A DNA stretch of 64,000 nucleotides from Candidatus Enterococcus murrayae (GTDB taxonomy: Bacteria; Bacillota; Bacilli; Lactobacillales; Enterococcaceae): positions 25,792-89,791 of the forward strand of contig NZ_JAFLVR010000024.1 of assembly GCF_017315985.1 (NCBI RefSeq), read 5' to 3'. The stretch's first letter is position 1; each line of letters starts with the position of its first letter. Below, piece by piece: positions 1 to 8,143 of this stretch. The position numbers were made by a program, and so were the translations under genes. The notes beneath the pieces were generated by a model. It saw only the letters and a program-made list of their open reading frames with translations, was not told the DNA's origin and did not search any database.

Positions 1-204
1 GAAGAATTAGGGAAACAAGTTGGTCAGGATGAAAAGTCGGATAAAAGCACTTATCCAGCTTTGCTGGGGATTGAAGGAGCGAAGCAGGCACTAGCTGAGG
101 AATTAGGACAAGCTGAAATTGTGATTCAGCAATTAACGAAAGCAGCCCAATTTCAACCTAAAATTTTCGAAGAATTACTAGCGCTTTTTGCCTTGAAAAA
201 GTAA
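1..204 (+). CDS. ispA: Polyprenyl (farnesyl/geranyl) diphosphate synthase, C-terminal part
   Basis: The window opens inside an open frame that runs to a TAA at 202-204. The 67 visible residues contain the KSTYPALLGIEGAKQ segment, typical of the C-terminal region of short-chain trans-isoprenyl diphosphate synthases (IspA family), which condense IPP with allylic diphosphates. The catalytic DDxxD motifs lie outside the window. The next gene, a TlyA-type methyltransferase 44 bp downstream, fits the common Firmicute order xseB-ispA-tlyA-argR-recN. The family call is good; the product chain length cannot be judged from this tail. Confidence 0.85.
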   Translation, partial: EELGKQVGQDEKSDKSTYPALLGIEGAKQALAEELGQAEIVIQQLTKAAQFQPKIFEELLALFALKK

Positions 205-248
205 TATGTCGAATGAAGACTAAATCTATTTAAGAAGTAGGGGACAGC

Positions 249-1064
249 ATGAAAAAAGAACGTGTCGATGTGTTAGCGTTTAACCAGGGACTTTTTGAAA
301 CTAGAGAGAAAGCAAAACGCGCCGTAATGGCCGGTTTAGTTTATGATCAAAAAAACGAACGATTAGACAAGCCTGGTGAAAAAATTTCAATTGAGACGAG
401 TTTACAAGTTAAAGGGCAAAGTTTAGCGTATGTTTCTCGTGGTGGCCTAAAATTGGAGAAAGCTTTGAAAAATTTCGATGTAGCTATCGATCAAAAAATT
501 TTGCTTGATATCGGTTCTTCTACAGGGGGATTTACGGATGTTGCGTTGCAAAATGGAGCAAAGTTAAGCTACGCCCTAGATGTTGGCTATAACCAATTAG
601 CATGGAAATTACGTCAAGATGAGCGGGTCGTAGTAATGGAAAGGACGAACTTTCGTTATGCTAAATTAGCCGACTTTGATCAAGGACAGCCAAATTTTGC
701 AACAATTGATGTTTCCTTCATCTCTTTAAAACTGATTTTACCACCATTACATGAAATTTTAACAGAGAATGGTGATGTCGTTGCATTGATCAAGCCGCAA
801 TTCGAAGCTGGAAAAGAGTATGTCGGGAAAAAAGGCATTATTAAAGACCCTAAAACGCATTTGATGGTGTTAGAAGAAATCACCGATTTTGCTGCAGCAC
901 ATGGCTTTGACGTGCAGGAGTTAACGTATTCTCCAATCACTGGTGGTGAAGGAAATATTGAGTTTTTAGCTCATTTAAAAAAAGTAGCGGAGACAGGTGT
1001 GTTAAATCCAGAAATCAATTTAGAAATGGTTGTGACAGAGGCACATCAACAACTAGACAAATAA
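249..1064 (+). CDS. tlyA: TlyA-family rRNA 2'-O-methyltransferase / hemolysin-like protein
   Basis: This 271-residue protein has an N-terminal S4 RNA-binding domain (about residues 4-60, with the KAKRAVMAGLV segment). An FtsJ-like Rossmann methyltransferase domain follows, with the SAM motif LLDIGSSTGGFTD near residues 83-95. TlyA homologues methylate rRNA 2'-hydroxyls in some bacteria; the old hemolysin name rests on indirect data. The ATG follows a GTAGGGGA purine stretch. It sits 19 bp ahead of argR, suggesting one ispA-tlyA-argR-recN transcript. The rRNA target in this organism is inferred only. Confidence 0.88.
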   Translation: MKKERVDVLAFNQGLFETREKAKRAVMAGLVYDQKNERLDKPGEKISIETSLQVKGQSLAYVSRGGLKLEKALKNFDVAIDQKILLDIGSSTGGFTDVALQNGAKLSYALDVGYNQLAWKLRQDERVVVMERTNFRYAKLADFDQGQPNFATIDVSFISLKLILPPLHEILTENGDVVALIKPQFEAGKEYVGKKGIIKDPKTHLMVLEEITDFAAAHGFDVQELTYSPITGGEGNIEFLAHLKKVAETGVLNPEINLEMVVTEAHQQLDK

Positions 1065-1083
1065 TCAATCGGGAGGAGAAGAG

Positions 1084-1542
1084 ATGCGTAAAAAAGAACG
1101 ACACCGTATTATTACCCAGTTATTGAGTGAGTATGATGTGAAAAAGCAAGAGGACTTTGTTGAAATTCTTGCGCAGCAAGGTGTAACGGTAACTCAAGCG
1201 ACAATTTCACGGGATATTAAGGAAATGAAATTGATAAAAGTACCTGCACAAAATGGCGGCTATCGCTACAGTATACCGCGTAAAGAACAAGAAGATGTGA
1301 ATGAAAAATTAGCTGATCTTTTAAAAGAGGCGGTAATCTCTGTCAATCAAATGGAAAAATTCATCAACGTAAAGACATTACCGGGAAATGCCTCAGCATG
1401 TGCAAATTTATTAGAAAAGCAATTCATGAAAAGTTTATTTACGACTTTGAATGATGATGACAGCGTTTTGATGATAGCATTGACTGAGGAAGATGCCATA
1501 CGTATCCAACAGGATATCGCTGAGAAAAGTCAGAATAATTAG
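1084..1542 (+). CDS. argR: Arginine repressor, ArgR/AhrC family
   Basis: At 152 residues it matches the usual ArgR/AhrC length. The N-terminal winged helix (about residues 1-70) carries the conserved TQATISRDIKEMKL recognition segment. The C-terminal oligomerisation and arginine-binding domain carries the GNASACANLLE region, near the family's GT/NA-DD arginine-contact motifs. Such proteins are hexameric, arginine-dependent DNA binders controlling arginine synthesis or catabolism. A GGGAGGAG SD lies about 8 nt before the ATG. Position between tlyA and recN is the standard Firmicute location for ahrC; enterococci usually hold further ArgR paralogues near arc genes, so this copy need not be the main arginine regulator. 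Confidence 0.93.
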   Translation: MRKKERHRIITQLLSEYDVKKQEDFVEILAQQGVTVTQATISRDIKEMKLIKVPAQNGGYRYSIPRKEQEDVNEKLADLLKEAVISVNQMEKFINVKTLPGNASACANLLEKQFMKSLFTTLNDDDSVLMIALTEEDAIRIQQDIAEKSQNN

Positions 1543-1573
1543 TATGTCTCATTAAAAGGAGAATATGAAAAAA

Positions 1574-3244
1574 ATGTTACAAGAACTGACAATTAAAAAT
1601 TTTGCGATCATTTCTTCGTTGCATTTGGGCTTTACTGATGGAATGACAGCTTTAACTGGGGAGACTGGTGCTGGGAAATCAATTATTATTGATGCGGTCA
1701 GCTTGCTGGCCGGAGCACGTTCATCAATCGAATACATTCGACAGGGCAGTGATAAATGCTTAGTGGAAGGTCTATTTGATTTACCTAAGCAGCAAGAGTT
1801 TCAATTATTAATGGAGGAGCTTGGGATCGAAGTTGACGAAGCAGGACTGATTGTTCAAAGAGATTTGAACATATCAGGAAAGAGTGTATCACGAGTAAAC
1901 GGCAGAATCGTGACTTTAGCAAATCTGCGACGGATTGGACAATTCTTAGTCGATATTCAAGGACAAAATGATCATCAAGAATTGATGCATCCGGAATCTC
2001 ATTTACGACTTTTAGACAGTTTTGGTGCGGCTGATTTTCAAGAATTGAAAGCCACTTATCAAACAGCCTACCAAAGCTATATCACGTTAGTAAAACAAGT
2101 CAAAAAGTTCAAACAGAATGAACAATCCTTTGTTCAACGGATTGATATGCTAACATTTCAGCAGGAAGAAATCGGCAATGCGGAACTAGCCCTTGGCGAG
2201 GAAGAGCGGCTAGTTGAAGAACGGGAAAAACTGACAAATTATCAAAAAATTGTTGATAGTCTTTCATACAGCTATCAGGCTATGACTAACGAAGAGACAA
2301 GTTCGCTAGATGTGATTGGTTCAGCCAGTCAAGAGCTTCAAACAATTGCTTCTTTGGACAAGGATTATGAAAATATCTCTGATAATGTTCACAGTGCCTA
2401 TTACTTATTACAAGACGCGGTCAGTGAAATCGGTCGTCAACTGGATATGTTGGAATTAGATGAGGAACGGCTAGATTTGGTCAATGAACGTTTAGAATTG
2501 ATTCATCAATTGAAAAGAAAATACGGCGATTCAATTGAGGATATCTTGAGTTATTTTGATAAAATCAGCCAAGAGCTTTTAGATTCAGATTTTTCTGGAG
2601 ATAAACTTGAAAAACTAGAAAAAGATTTAATTGTAAAGGAAGAAAAGCTACAGAAATTAGCTATGAAGTTACAAGCAGCACGAAAAAAGATGGCAAAAAA
2701 ATTAGAGGCGGCTATCCAAAATGAGTTAAAAGACTTGTATATGGAAAATGCTCGTTTTGAAGTGACGTTCAAGGAAATCATTTTTGCAGCTGAGGGAATT
2801 GACGAGGTAGAATTCTACATAACGACAAATCCTGGTGAACCTTTGAAGCCCTTAGTCAAGGTAGCTTCAGGTGGAGAAATCTCACGTGTAATGTTAGCTT
2901 TGAAGACAATTTTTTCAAAAACTCAAGGGTTGACGAGTATCGTATTTGATGAGGTGGATACAGGTGTAAGTGGCCGAGTGGCTCAGGCAATCGCAGATAA
3001 AATTTATCAAATTGGTAAAAATTCGCAAGCGCTTTGTATTACCCATTTGCCCCAAGTAGCAGCGAAGGCAGATCACCAATTATTTATTCGCAAAGAAGTG
3101 GTGAATGGTAGAACGCTGACAAGAGTGGAAGAACTAACAGAAAAAGATCGTACTGAAGAAATAGCTCGCATGCTGGCAGGTGCTGAAATCACGGAATTGA
3201 CAGTCAGACATGCAAAGGAATTATTGCAATTAGCTAAAAAATAG
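1574..3244 (+). CDS. recN: DNA repair protein RecN (SMC-like ATPase)
   Basis: RecN is an SMC-family ATPase in double-strand break repair. The Walker A GETGAGKSI lies near residue 27. A long coiled-coil-rich middle (about residues 150-380) follows, then the ABC signature VASGGEISRVMLAL and Walker B SIVFDEVDTGVSG, and finally the ITHLPQVAA switch region. Two in-frame ATGs exist, at 1565 and 1574. The SD AAAGGAG ends at 1561, only 3 nt from the first, and family N-termini begin MLxEL, so 1574 is preferred (556 residues). A strong hairpin terminator directly follows the stop codon, ending the tlyA-argR-recN transcript. Confidence 0.95.
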   Translation: MLQELTIKNFAIISSLHLGFTDGMTALTGETGAGKSIIIDAVSLLAGARSSIEYIRQGSDKCLVEGLFDLPKQQEFQLLMEELGIEVDEAGLIVQRDLNISGKSVSRVNGRIVTLANLRRIGQFLVDIQGQNDHQELMHPESHLRLLDSFGAADFQELKATYQTAYQSYITLVKQVKKFKQNEQSFVQRIDMLTFQQEEIGNAELALGEEERLVEEREKLTNYQKIVDSLSYSYQAMTNEETSSLDVIGSASQELQTIASLDKDYENISDNVHSAYYLLQDAVSEIGRQLDMLELDEERLDLVNERLELIHQLKRKYGDSIEDILSYFDKISQELLDSDFSGDKLEKLEKDLIVKEEKLQKLAMKLQAARKKMAKKLEAAIQNELKDLYMENARFEVTFKEIIFAAEGIDEVEFYITTNPGEPLKPLVKVASGGEISRVMLALKTIFSKTQGLTSIVFDEVDTGVSGRVAQAIADKIYQIGKNSQALCITHLPQVAAKADHQLFIRKEVVNGRTLTRVEELTEKDRTEEIARMLAGAEITELTVRHAKELLQLAKK

Positions 3245-3268
3245 GCGGAGCTGCTGCTCCGCCTATTT
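3239..3268. terminator. Bidirectional terminator between recN and the DUF4044 gene
   Basis: A GC-rich perfect stem, GGCGGAGC (3244-3251) with GCTCCGCC (3256-3263) and loop TGCT, is extended by A/T pairs on both sides. On the minus strand it is followed by a T-run (CCTATTTTTTAG), and on the plus strand by TATTTG. It lies between the convergent recN and minus-strand small ORF and can serve both. Confidence 0.85.
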
Positions 3269-3270
3269 GC

Positions 3271-3387
3271 TTACATAATACTTAGTAGACTGCTCAAAAC
3301 TAATGAACCAATTGTTAAAATTAACATGGTCCAAATAACAACTTTGGTAACTTTAGAAAAAGTACTCGTGGATTTTTTTTTATTCAT
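3271..3387 (-). CDS. DUF4044-like small membrane protein (38 aa)
   Basis: A short minus-strand frame (ATG at 3387, TAA at 3271-3273) encodes 38 residues. A basic N-terminus MNKKKSTSTFSKVTK is followed by a single hydrophobic helix VVIWTMLILTIGSLVLSSLL. Size, the S-T-F-x-K-V-T segment and the single TM helix match my recollection of the DUF4044 family found beside DUF3397 and mraZ in Lactobacillales. A GAGG/GGTGA purine stretch precedes the ATG, a promoter-like pair lies upstream, and the shared hairpin at 3239-3268 ends the gene. Function is unknown; proximity to the dcw cluster hints at an envelope role, which is inference. Confidence 0.72.
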   Translation of the reverse strand: MNKKKSTSTFSKVTKVVIWTMLILTIGSLVLSSLLSIM

Positions 3388-3419
3388 ACCGTCACCATCC
3401 TCAAAAAAAATTCAAATTC

Positions 3420-3448
3420 ATCATACTTCATTTTTTTGAACTCCGCAA
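3420..3448 (-). promoter_or_regulatory. Candidate promoter of the DUF4044 gene
   Basis: On the minus strand, TTGCGG (plus 3443-3448) and TATGAT (plus 3420-3425) are separated by 17 nt, about 30 nt upstream of the small ORF's ATG. The -10 is good and the -35 only half matches. Confidence 0.4.
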
Positions 3449-3510
3449 ATAACTGAAAAAACTTTTAAAAAATACTAAGAAATCTTTTCGTGACAATATC
3501 GCGAATTCAA

Positions 3511-3539
3511 TTGTTAAAACTTACTAAATCCTTTATATT
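3511..3539 (+). promoter_or_regulatory. Candidate promoter of the DUF3397 gene
   Basis: TTGTTA (3511-3516) and TATATT (3534-3539) are separated by exactly 17 nt, in the AT-rich divergent region upstream of the DUF3397 gene. Confidence 0.5.
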
Positions 3540-3614
3540 TTAAATGAATTGAAACACGAATGTAACGATAATGCAGTATAGTGAGGGTAGTAGTTTGAAG
3601 AGGAAGGACTGTGT

Positions 3615-3986
3615 TTGTTGGCATCATTTTCACCAATTTTATTGTTATGGTACATTTTTCCAATTATCGTCTTTTTAGCGTCTGATTATATCATAACAAC
3701 TTTCAAATTAAAACAACGCTTCAATTTGAAAACGCCAGATATTACTGTGCCATTTTTAATTGTGGGAATGCACGAAATATCAAAAAGTATCAGCTCGTTT
3801 TCGATTTTACCATATTTTTTACTAACTATTTTATTATTGGGCATTAGTGTGGTTGTTTTTCAAGCCTATCGGTATCGCGAAATCATGTATGGGCGTTTCT
3901 TTAAAATGTTTTGGCGCTTAACGTTTTTACTATCGGTTTTAGTCTATTTTATTTTGATTATCGCGAGCATTATTAATGCCTTATAA
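3615..3986 (+). CDS. DUF3397-family membrane protein
   Basis: This 123-residue integral membrane protein has about four hydrophobic segments: residues 5-28, 40-58, 62-82 and 98-122. Length, the DITVPFLIVGMHEIS segment after the first helix, and location just upstream of mraZ match the DUF3397 family of Lactobacillales. The start appears to be TTG at 3615, seven nt after AGGAAGG; no in-frame ATG is better placed. It is divergent from the DUF4044 ORF and separated from mraZ by 168 bp containing the MraZ operator. No biochemical function is known to me. Confidence 0.75.
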   Translation: MLASFSPILLLWYIFPIIVFLASDYIITTFKLKQRFNLKTPDITVPFLIVGMHEISKSISSFSILPYFLLTILLLGISVVVFQAYRYREIMYGRFFKMFWRLTFLLSVLVYFILIIASIINAL

Positions 3987-4088
3987 TTGAAAAAAACTTT
4001 AAAAAAACTCTTTATTACCACCTTATTTCCTGCTAATACGGTATGGTTAGGAAAGGTCAGGAAACTGTTATTTTTGTTTTTTGTAAAG

Positions 4089-4118
4089 TGTGGTAGATTG
4101 TGGGGGATTGTGGTAGAC
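4089..4118 (+). promoter_or_regulatory. MraZ-type operator: three tandem 10-bp GTGG repeats
   Basis: Three head-to-tail decamers lie at 4089-4098 (TGTGGTAGAT), 4099-4108 (TGTGGGGGAT) and 4109-4118 (TGTGGTAGAC). They are exactly one helical turn apart and 37 bp upstream of mraZ. MraZ proteins bind clusters of TGG/GTGG direct repeats with about 10-bp spacing ahead of their own gene. Further GTGG elements follow (GCGGTGG and GGGGTGG before the ATG). Autoregulation of the dcw operon is inferred from this known behaviour. Confidence 0.85.
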
Positions 4119-4154
4119 TAATCTCATGCGGTGGTAAAAAGGGGTGGAGTCTAG

Positions 4155-4586
4155 ATGTTCATGGGCGAATTTCAACATAACATTGATGCAAAAGGACGAT
4201 TGATCGTTCCATCAAAGCTACGTGAACAATTAGGCGAGAAGTTTGTTGTCACCCGCGGGATGGATGGGTGCCTATTCGGTTACCCTTTAACCGAATGGAA
4301 CCAACTAGAAACAAAGCTGAATGACATGCCACTCTCTAAGAAAGATGCGCGGGCGTTTGTTCGTTTCTTTTACTCCGCAGCTACCGAGTGTGAAATTGAT
4401 AAACAAGGGCGAATTAATATACCAGTGTCACTACGCAATCATGCGTCTATTGAAAAAGAATGTGTGATCATTGGTGTAGCGAATCGCATTGAAATTTGGG
4501 ATCAAGCACGATGGAATGATTTTACAAAAGAAACAGAAGCTAGTTTTGATGACATTGCAGAGACAATGGTCGATTTTGGATTTTAG
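4155..4586 (+). CDS. mraZ: Transcriptional regulator MraZ
   Basis: A 143-residue protein with two SpoVT/AbrB-like swapped-hairpin halves. The first carries the [14 protein letters not shown] loop (about residues 13-26) and the second the [13 protein letters not shown] loop (about residues 81-93). This is the canonical MraZ architecture and length. It starts MFMGEFQH; the ATG at 4155 lies after a GGGGTGGAG stretch. It heads the dcw cluster, with rsmH 15 bp downstream. MraZ forms ring oligomers that bind the repeats seen upstream and adjust expression of division genes. Confidence 0.96.
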   Translation: MFMGEFQHNIDAKGRLIVPSKLREQLGEKFVVTRGMDGCLFGYPLTEWNQLETKLNDMPLSKKDARAFVRFFYSAATECEIDKQGRINIPVSLRNHASIEKECVIIGVANRIEIWDQARWNDFTKETEASFDDIAETMVDFGF

Positions 4587-4601
4587 AGAAGAGGATTATC
4601 A

Positions 4602-5555
4602 ATGACAGACTTTCAACATACAACCGTTTTGCTACGCGAGACAGTTGATGGTCTAGCAATCAAACCAAACGGTATTTATGTTGATTGTACATTAGGCGGA
4701 GCTGGTCACAGTGAATACTTACTGAGTCAGCTGAGCTCAGATGGACATCTTTACGCTTTTGATCAAGATCAAAAAGCAATCAATCATGCGAAAATTCGTT
4801 TAGCCGAATATGTCGATAAGAATCAAGTGACCTTTGTTAAAGCGAACTTTAGAGATCTTGCGACAGAATTAAATCGTTTAGGCATTACAGCAGTTGACGG
4901 AATTTTATACGATTTAGGAGTTTCTTCGCCGCAACTTGACGAAGCAGAGCGTGGATTCAGCTATCATCAAGATGCTCCGCTAGATATGCGAATGGATCAA
5001 GATGCTCCGTTGAGCGCGTATCAAATTGTCAATGATTATTCTTACCATGAATTAGTAAAAATTTTCTTTCGCTATGGGGAAGAAAAATTTTCTAAACAAA
5101 TTGCACGTTTAATCGAACGTAAGCGTGCAGATAAACCGATTGAAACGACAGGGGAACTTGTGGATGTGATCAAAGAAGCTATTCCTGCTCCAGCACGTCG
5201 TAAGGGTGGTCACCCTGCCAAACGTGTCTTTCAAGCTATACGTATTGCTGTGAATGATGAGCTTGGTGCAATTGAAAGTTCTTTGGAACAAGCGATTGAT
5301 ATTTTGGCTGTCGAAGGCAGAGTGAGTGTGATTACTTTCCATTCATTAGAAGATCGAATCGTAAAAACAATATTTAAAGAATTCAGTACACCTAAGGATA
5401 TGCCGCCAGGCTTACCCATAGTACCAGAAGAATTCCAGCCGGTATTAAAGCTGGTTAATCGCAAGCCGATTGTTCCTTCAGATGAGGAATTATATGAGAA
5501 TAATAGGGCGAGAAGTGCAAAATTGCGGATCGCTGAGAAAGCGAAGAAAGGATAG
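4602..5555 (+). CDS. rsmH: 16S rRNA (cytosine-1402-N4)-methyltransferase RsmH
   Basis: RsmH (MraW) methylates N4 of C1402 in 16S rRNA using SAM. The 317-residue protein shows the [14 protein letters not shown]-terminus, the SAM motif [11 protein letters not shown] near residues 28-38, the [14 protein letters not shown] motif near residue 105, [14 protein letters not shown], and a closing [12 protein letters not shown] block. It follows mraZ by 15 bp and precedes ftsL by 5 bp, consistent with tight co-transcription. All expected motifs are intact. Confidence 0.96.
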   Translation: MTDFQHTTVLLRETVDGLAIKPNGIYVDCTLGGAGHSEYLLSQLSSDGHLYAFDQDQKAINHAKIRLAEYVDKNQVTFVKANFRDLATELNRLGITAVDGILYDLGVSSPQLDEAERGFSYHQDAPLDMRMDQDAPLSAYQIVNDYSYHELVKIFFRYGEEKFSKQIARLIERKRADKPIETTGELVDVIKEAIPAPARRKGGHPAKRVFQAIRIAVNDELGAIESSLEQAIDILAVEGRVSVITFHSLEDRIVKTIFKEFSTPKDMPPGLPIVPEEFQPVLKLVNRKPIVPSDEELYENNRARSAKLRIAEKAKKG

Positions 5556-5560
5556 GAATT

Positions 5561-5938
5561 ATGGCAGAATTAAATAATAATCAACAGTTTCACTTTGATT
5601 CTCAGCAAGAAGAGATTCATCAAACGCCAGATTCTTTCAAAGTCTTCGTTTCTCCGGGAGATCGCTTAAAGAAAATTACACGAGTGGAAAAATTTGCCGT
5701 GTTAGCCTTCTTAGTAATGTTGATTGGATTATCGATTGTGATGGTCAATTACCGTAATGAGATCAGCAAAACCCAAAACGAGATTACTAGTATTCAAACT
5801 GATATTGATGCGAAAGAAAAGACAGCGACACAATTGCAACAAGAAAAAAGTGAATTGTCTCGTTCAGATCGTCTTAAAGAAATTGCTGAAAAAGCAGGAC
5901 TTTCGATCAATGATGCGAATTTAAGGAAAGTGAAGTAG
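5561..5938 (+). CDS. ftsL: Cell division protein FtsL
   Basis: A 125-residue bitopic protein. A cytoplasmic N-terminus of about 48 residues is followed by a single TM helix (FAVLAFLVMLIGLSIVMV, about residues 48-65) and an extracellular coiled-coil leucine-zipper-like tail rich in Q, E, K and L. The order rsmH-ftsL-PBP2x is diagnostic because FtsL sequences diverge strongly. FtsL forms the FtsL-DivIC-DivIB divisome subcomplex. Its stop codon abuts the ATG of the PBP gene with no spacer, suggesting translational coupling. Confidence 0.9.
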   Translation: MAELNNNQQFHFDSQQEEIHQTPDSFKVFVSPGDRLKKITRVEKFAVLAFLVMLIGLSIVMVNYRNEISKTQNEITSIQTDIDAKEKTATQLQQEKSELSRSDRLKEIAEKAGLSINDANLRKVK

Positions 5939-8128
5939 ATGAGCTTTAAAAGGCTAAAAAGAAAAATCCGAAAAAAGAATTTGACTCCGATGAACAATCG
6001 CAAAAAAGTAGGCGTTATTTTGTTTGCTACGAGTATTGGATTGTTCTTTTTATTTGCCGTTCGCATGATTTATGTAGTGGCGGGCGGTCATGTTGCAGGG
6101 ACTTCGTTAAAAGCTAAGACTGAAGAACTTTATCATGGTGGTGAGGTTGTCAAAGCTAAGCGAGGTACAATCTATGATCGTAATGGAGAGGTCATTGCAG
6201 AAGATGCAACTTCTTATTCAGTATATGCGATTCTTTCAGAAAGCTATGTTTCAGGAGAAGAAAAGCTTTATGCCCAAGAGAAAAATTTTGATGAATTAGC
6301 TTCTATCTTACATAAGTATTTAGGCATTAAAGAAAAATCAGCATTAAAAACTCTGAAAAGCGGCGTAAATAGTGATGGAACAAGTAGGTATTATCAAGTT
6401 GAGTTTGGTAATAAAGGGAAAAACATTTCTGAAGAGACAAAACAAAATATCGAGGATGCGATGAAAAAGGCTAAAGTAAAAGGACTTTATTTCACAGATC
6501 ATACTGATCGAATGTATCCTAATGGAAACTTTGCCTCTCATTTCATCGGATATGCCCAACCGGATAAGAAAGAAAATTTAATTGGGATGATGGGTGTCGA
6601 AGCGGCCTACGATGATGTCCTAAAAGGGAAAGACGGTAAGATAGTCTATCAAAAAGATGAAAATCAACGTCCTATTCCGGGCAGCGTCGCTGAAGAAAAA
6701 AAGGCAGTAGATGGTGAAGATATCTATACTACCCTAGACGCAGGACTGCAAGGTTATTTGGAAACTTTAATGGATAAAGTCAATTCAGAAGCGAAGCCTA
6801 CTGAAATGACTGCAATGCTGATGCAGGCAAAGACAGGAGATATTCTCGCTATGTCTCAACGACCAACATTTAATCCTGAGACCAAAGAAGGTTTAGGCGA
6901 ATCTGATGCATGGCGGAATTTTCTAATAGAAGATAGCTATGAGCCAGGGTCGACAATGAAAGTTTTTACCACATCTGCAGCAGTCAATGAAGGTGTCTTT
7001 AATGAAAATGAAAGCTATGTGTCAGGTAAAATTCAAGTAGCTGATGCAACTATCAATGACTGGGATTTAGGAAAAAAAGGAATTTTGACGATGCGTCAGG
7101 CATTATCTTGGTCTAGTAACGTAGGAATGGTTAAGCTAGAAGAACGATTGGGTGATCGATGGCCCGAATATGTAAAACGATTTGGTTTTGGTCAAAGTAC
7201 TTATTCTGGCCTGCCAGGTGAATCTAAAGGAACATTGCCGACAAGTAATATTGTTGACCAAGCAATGAGTTCGTATGGACAAGCAATAGGGGTAACGAAT
7301 TTTCAAATGATGCGCGGTTTTACAGCCGTAGCAAATGATGGAAAAATGCTACAGCCTCATTATATCGAAAAAGTTTCTAATCCTAATACAGGTAAAGAAA
7401 TCGTTACAAGACCAGAGGTAGTTGGCGAACCAATAACGGCTGAAACTGCTCAAAAAGTTCGTGAATATATGCGGGATACCGTTGAGAGTGAAAACTATGG
7501 CTCTGCTTACGATCAATACAAAGTACCTGGATATCATATTTCTGCCAAAACAGGTACAGCACAAATTGCAGAGAATGGCAGATATTTAACAGGTGAAACA
7601 GCCTATATTTATTCAATTGCATTAATGGTTCCTTCAGAGGATCCTGAATACATTTTGTATTTAACATTGAAGCAACCTCAAGAAAATAAAGAGGGAATTA
7701 TGGGTGAAATTGCAAATCCGCTATTAAGTCGTGCTATGGACTTTCAAAATAATGAAACGGATTCTGCTGATGAAGAAAGTAACACTAAGGTTACTGTGGA
7801 AGACTACCGTAATCTTACCACTTCTAAAGCTGCGGCAGATGCTAATAAACGCGGAGTATCAGCGGTAGTAGTCGGGAACGGAGATAAGATTATAAAACAA
7901 TCTGCGAAACCAGGCGAGAAGGTTATGGCAAATGAACATTTGATATTGTTGACAGATGGTAAGAAAGAAATGCCGGATGTTCGCGGCTGGTCAAAGGCAG
8001 ATATTTTAAAACTAGCAAATTTGCTAGATATTGATGTCAGCTTTAAAGGAGATGGCTATTGCACGAAGCAAAGTATTGCTCCTTATGTAGAAGTATCGAA
8101 AAAGAAATTGAAAATTACGTTAGGTTAG
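5939..8128 (+). CDS. ftsI: Division-specific class B penicillin-binding protein (PBP2x type) with PASTA repeats
   Basis: This septal transpeptidase cross-links peptidoglycan with FtsW. In 729 residues it has an N-terminal TM helix (about 25-46) and a PBP dimerisation domain (about 55-240). The transpeptidase domain carries S338-T-M-K341, S392-S-N394 and K537-T-G-T540, and two PASTA modules follow (about 620-729, including PDVRGWSKADILKLA). All three catalytic motifs are canonical, with no obvious resistance-type change. Homologues are PBP2x of streptococci and PbpB of Bacillus. It starts immediately after the ftsL stop codon. Confidence 0.95.
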   Translation: MSFKRLKRKIRKKNLTPMNNRKKVGVILFATSIGLFFLFAVRMIYVVAGGHVAGTSLKAKTEELYHGGEVVKAKRGTIYDRNGEVIAEDATSYSVYAILSESYVSGEEKLYAQEKNFDELASILHKYLGIKEKSALKTLKSGVNSDGTSRYYQVEFGNKGKNISEETKQNIEDAMKKAKVKGLYFTDHTDRMYPNGNFASHFIGYAQPDKKENLIGMMGVEAAYDDVLKGKDGKIVYQKDENQRPIPGSVAEEKKAVDGEDIYTTLDAGLQGYLETLMDKVNSEAKPTEMTAMLMQAKTGDILAMSQRPTFNPETKEGLGESDAWRNFLIEDSYEPGSTMKVFTTSAAVNEGVFNENESYVSGKIQVADATINDWDLGKKGILTMRQALSWSSNVGMVKLEERLGDRWPEYVKRFGFGQSTYSGLPGESKGTLPTSNIVDQAMSSYGQAIGVTNFQMMRGFTAVANDGKMLQPHYIEKVSNPNTGKEIVTRPEVVGEPITAETAQKVREYMRDTVESENYGSAYDQYKVPGYHISAKTGTAQIAENGRYLTGETAYIYSIALMVPSEDPEYILYLTLKQPQENKEGIMGEIANPLLSRAMDFQNNETDSADEESNTKVTVEDYRNLTTSKAAADANKRGVSAVVVGNGDKIIKQSAKPGEKVMANEHLILLTDGKKEMPDVRGWSKADILKLANLLDIDVSFKGDGYCTKQSIAPYVEVSKKKLKITLG

Positions 8129-8143
8129 ACTGGAGAGAAAAAA

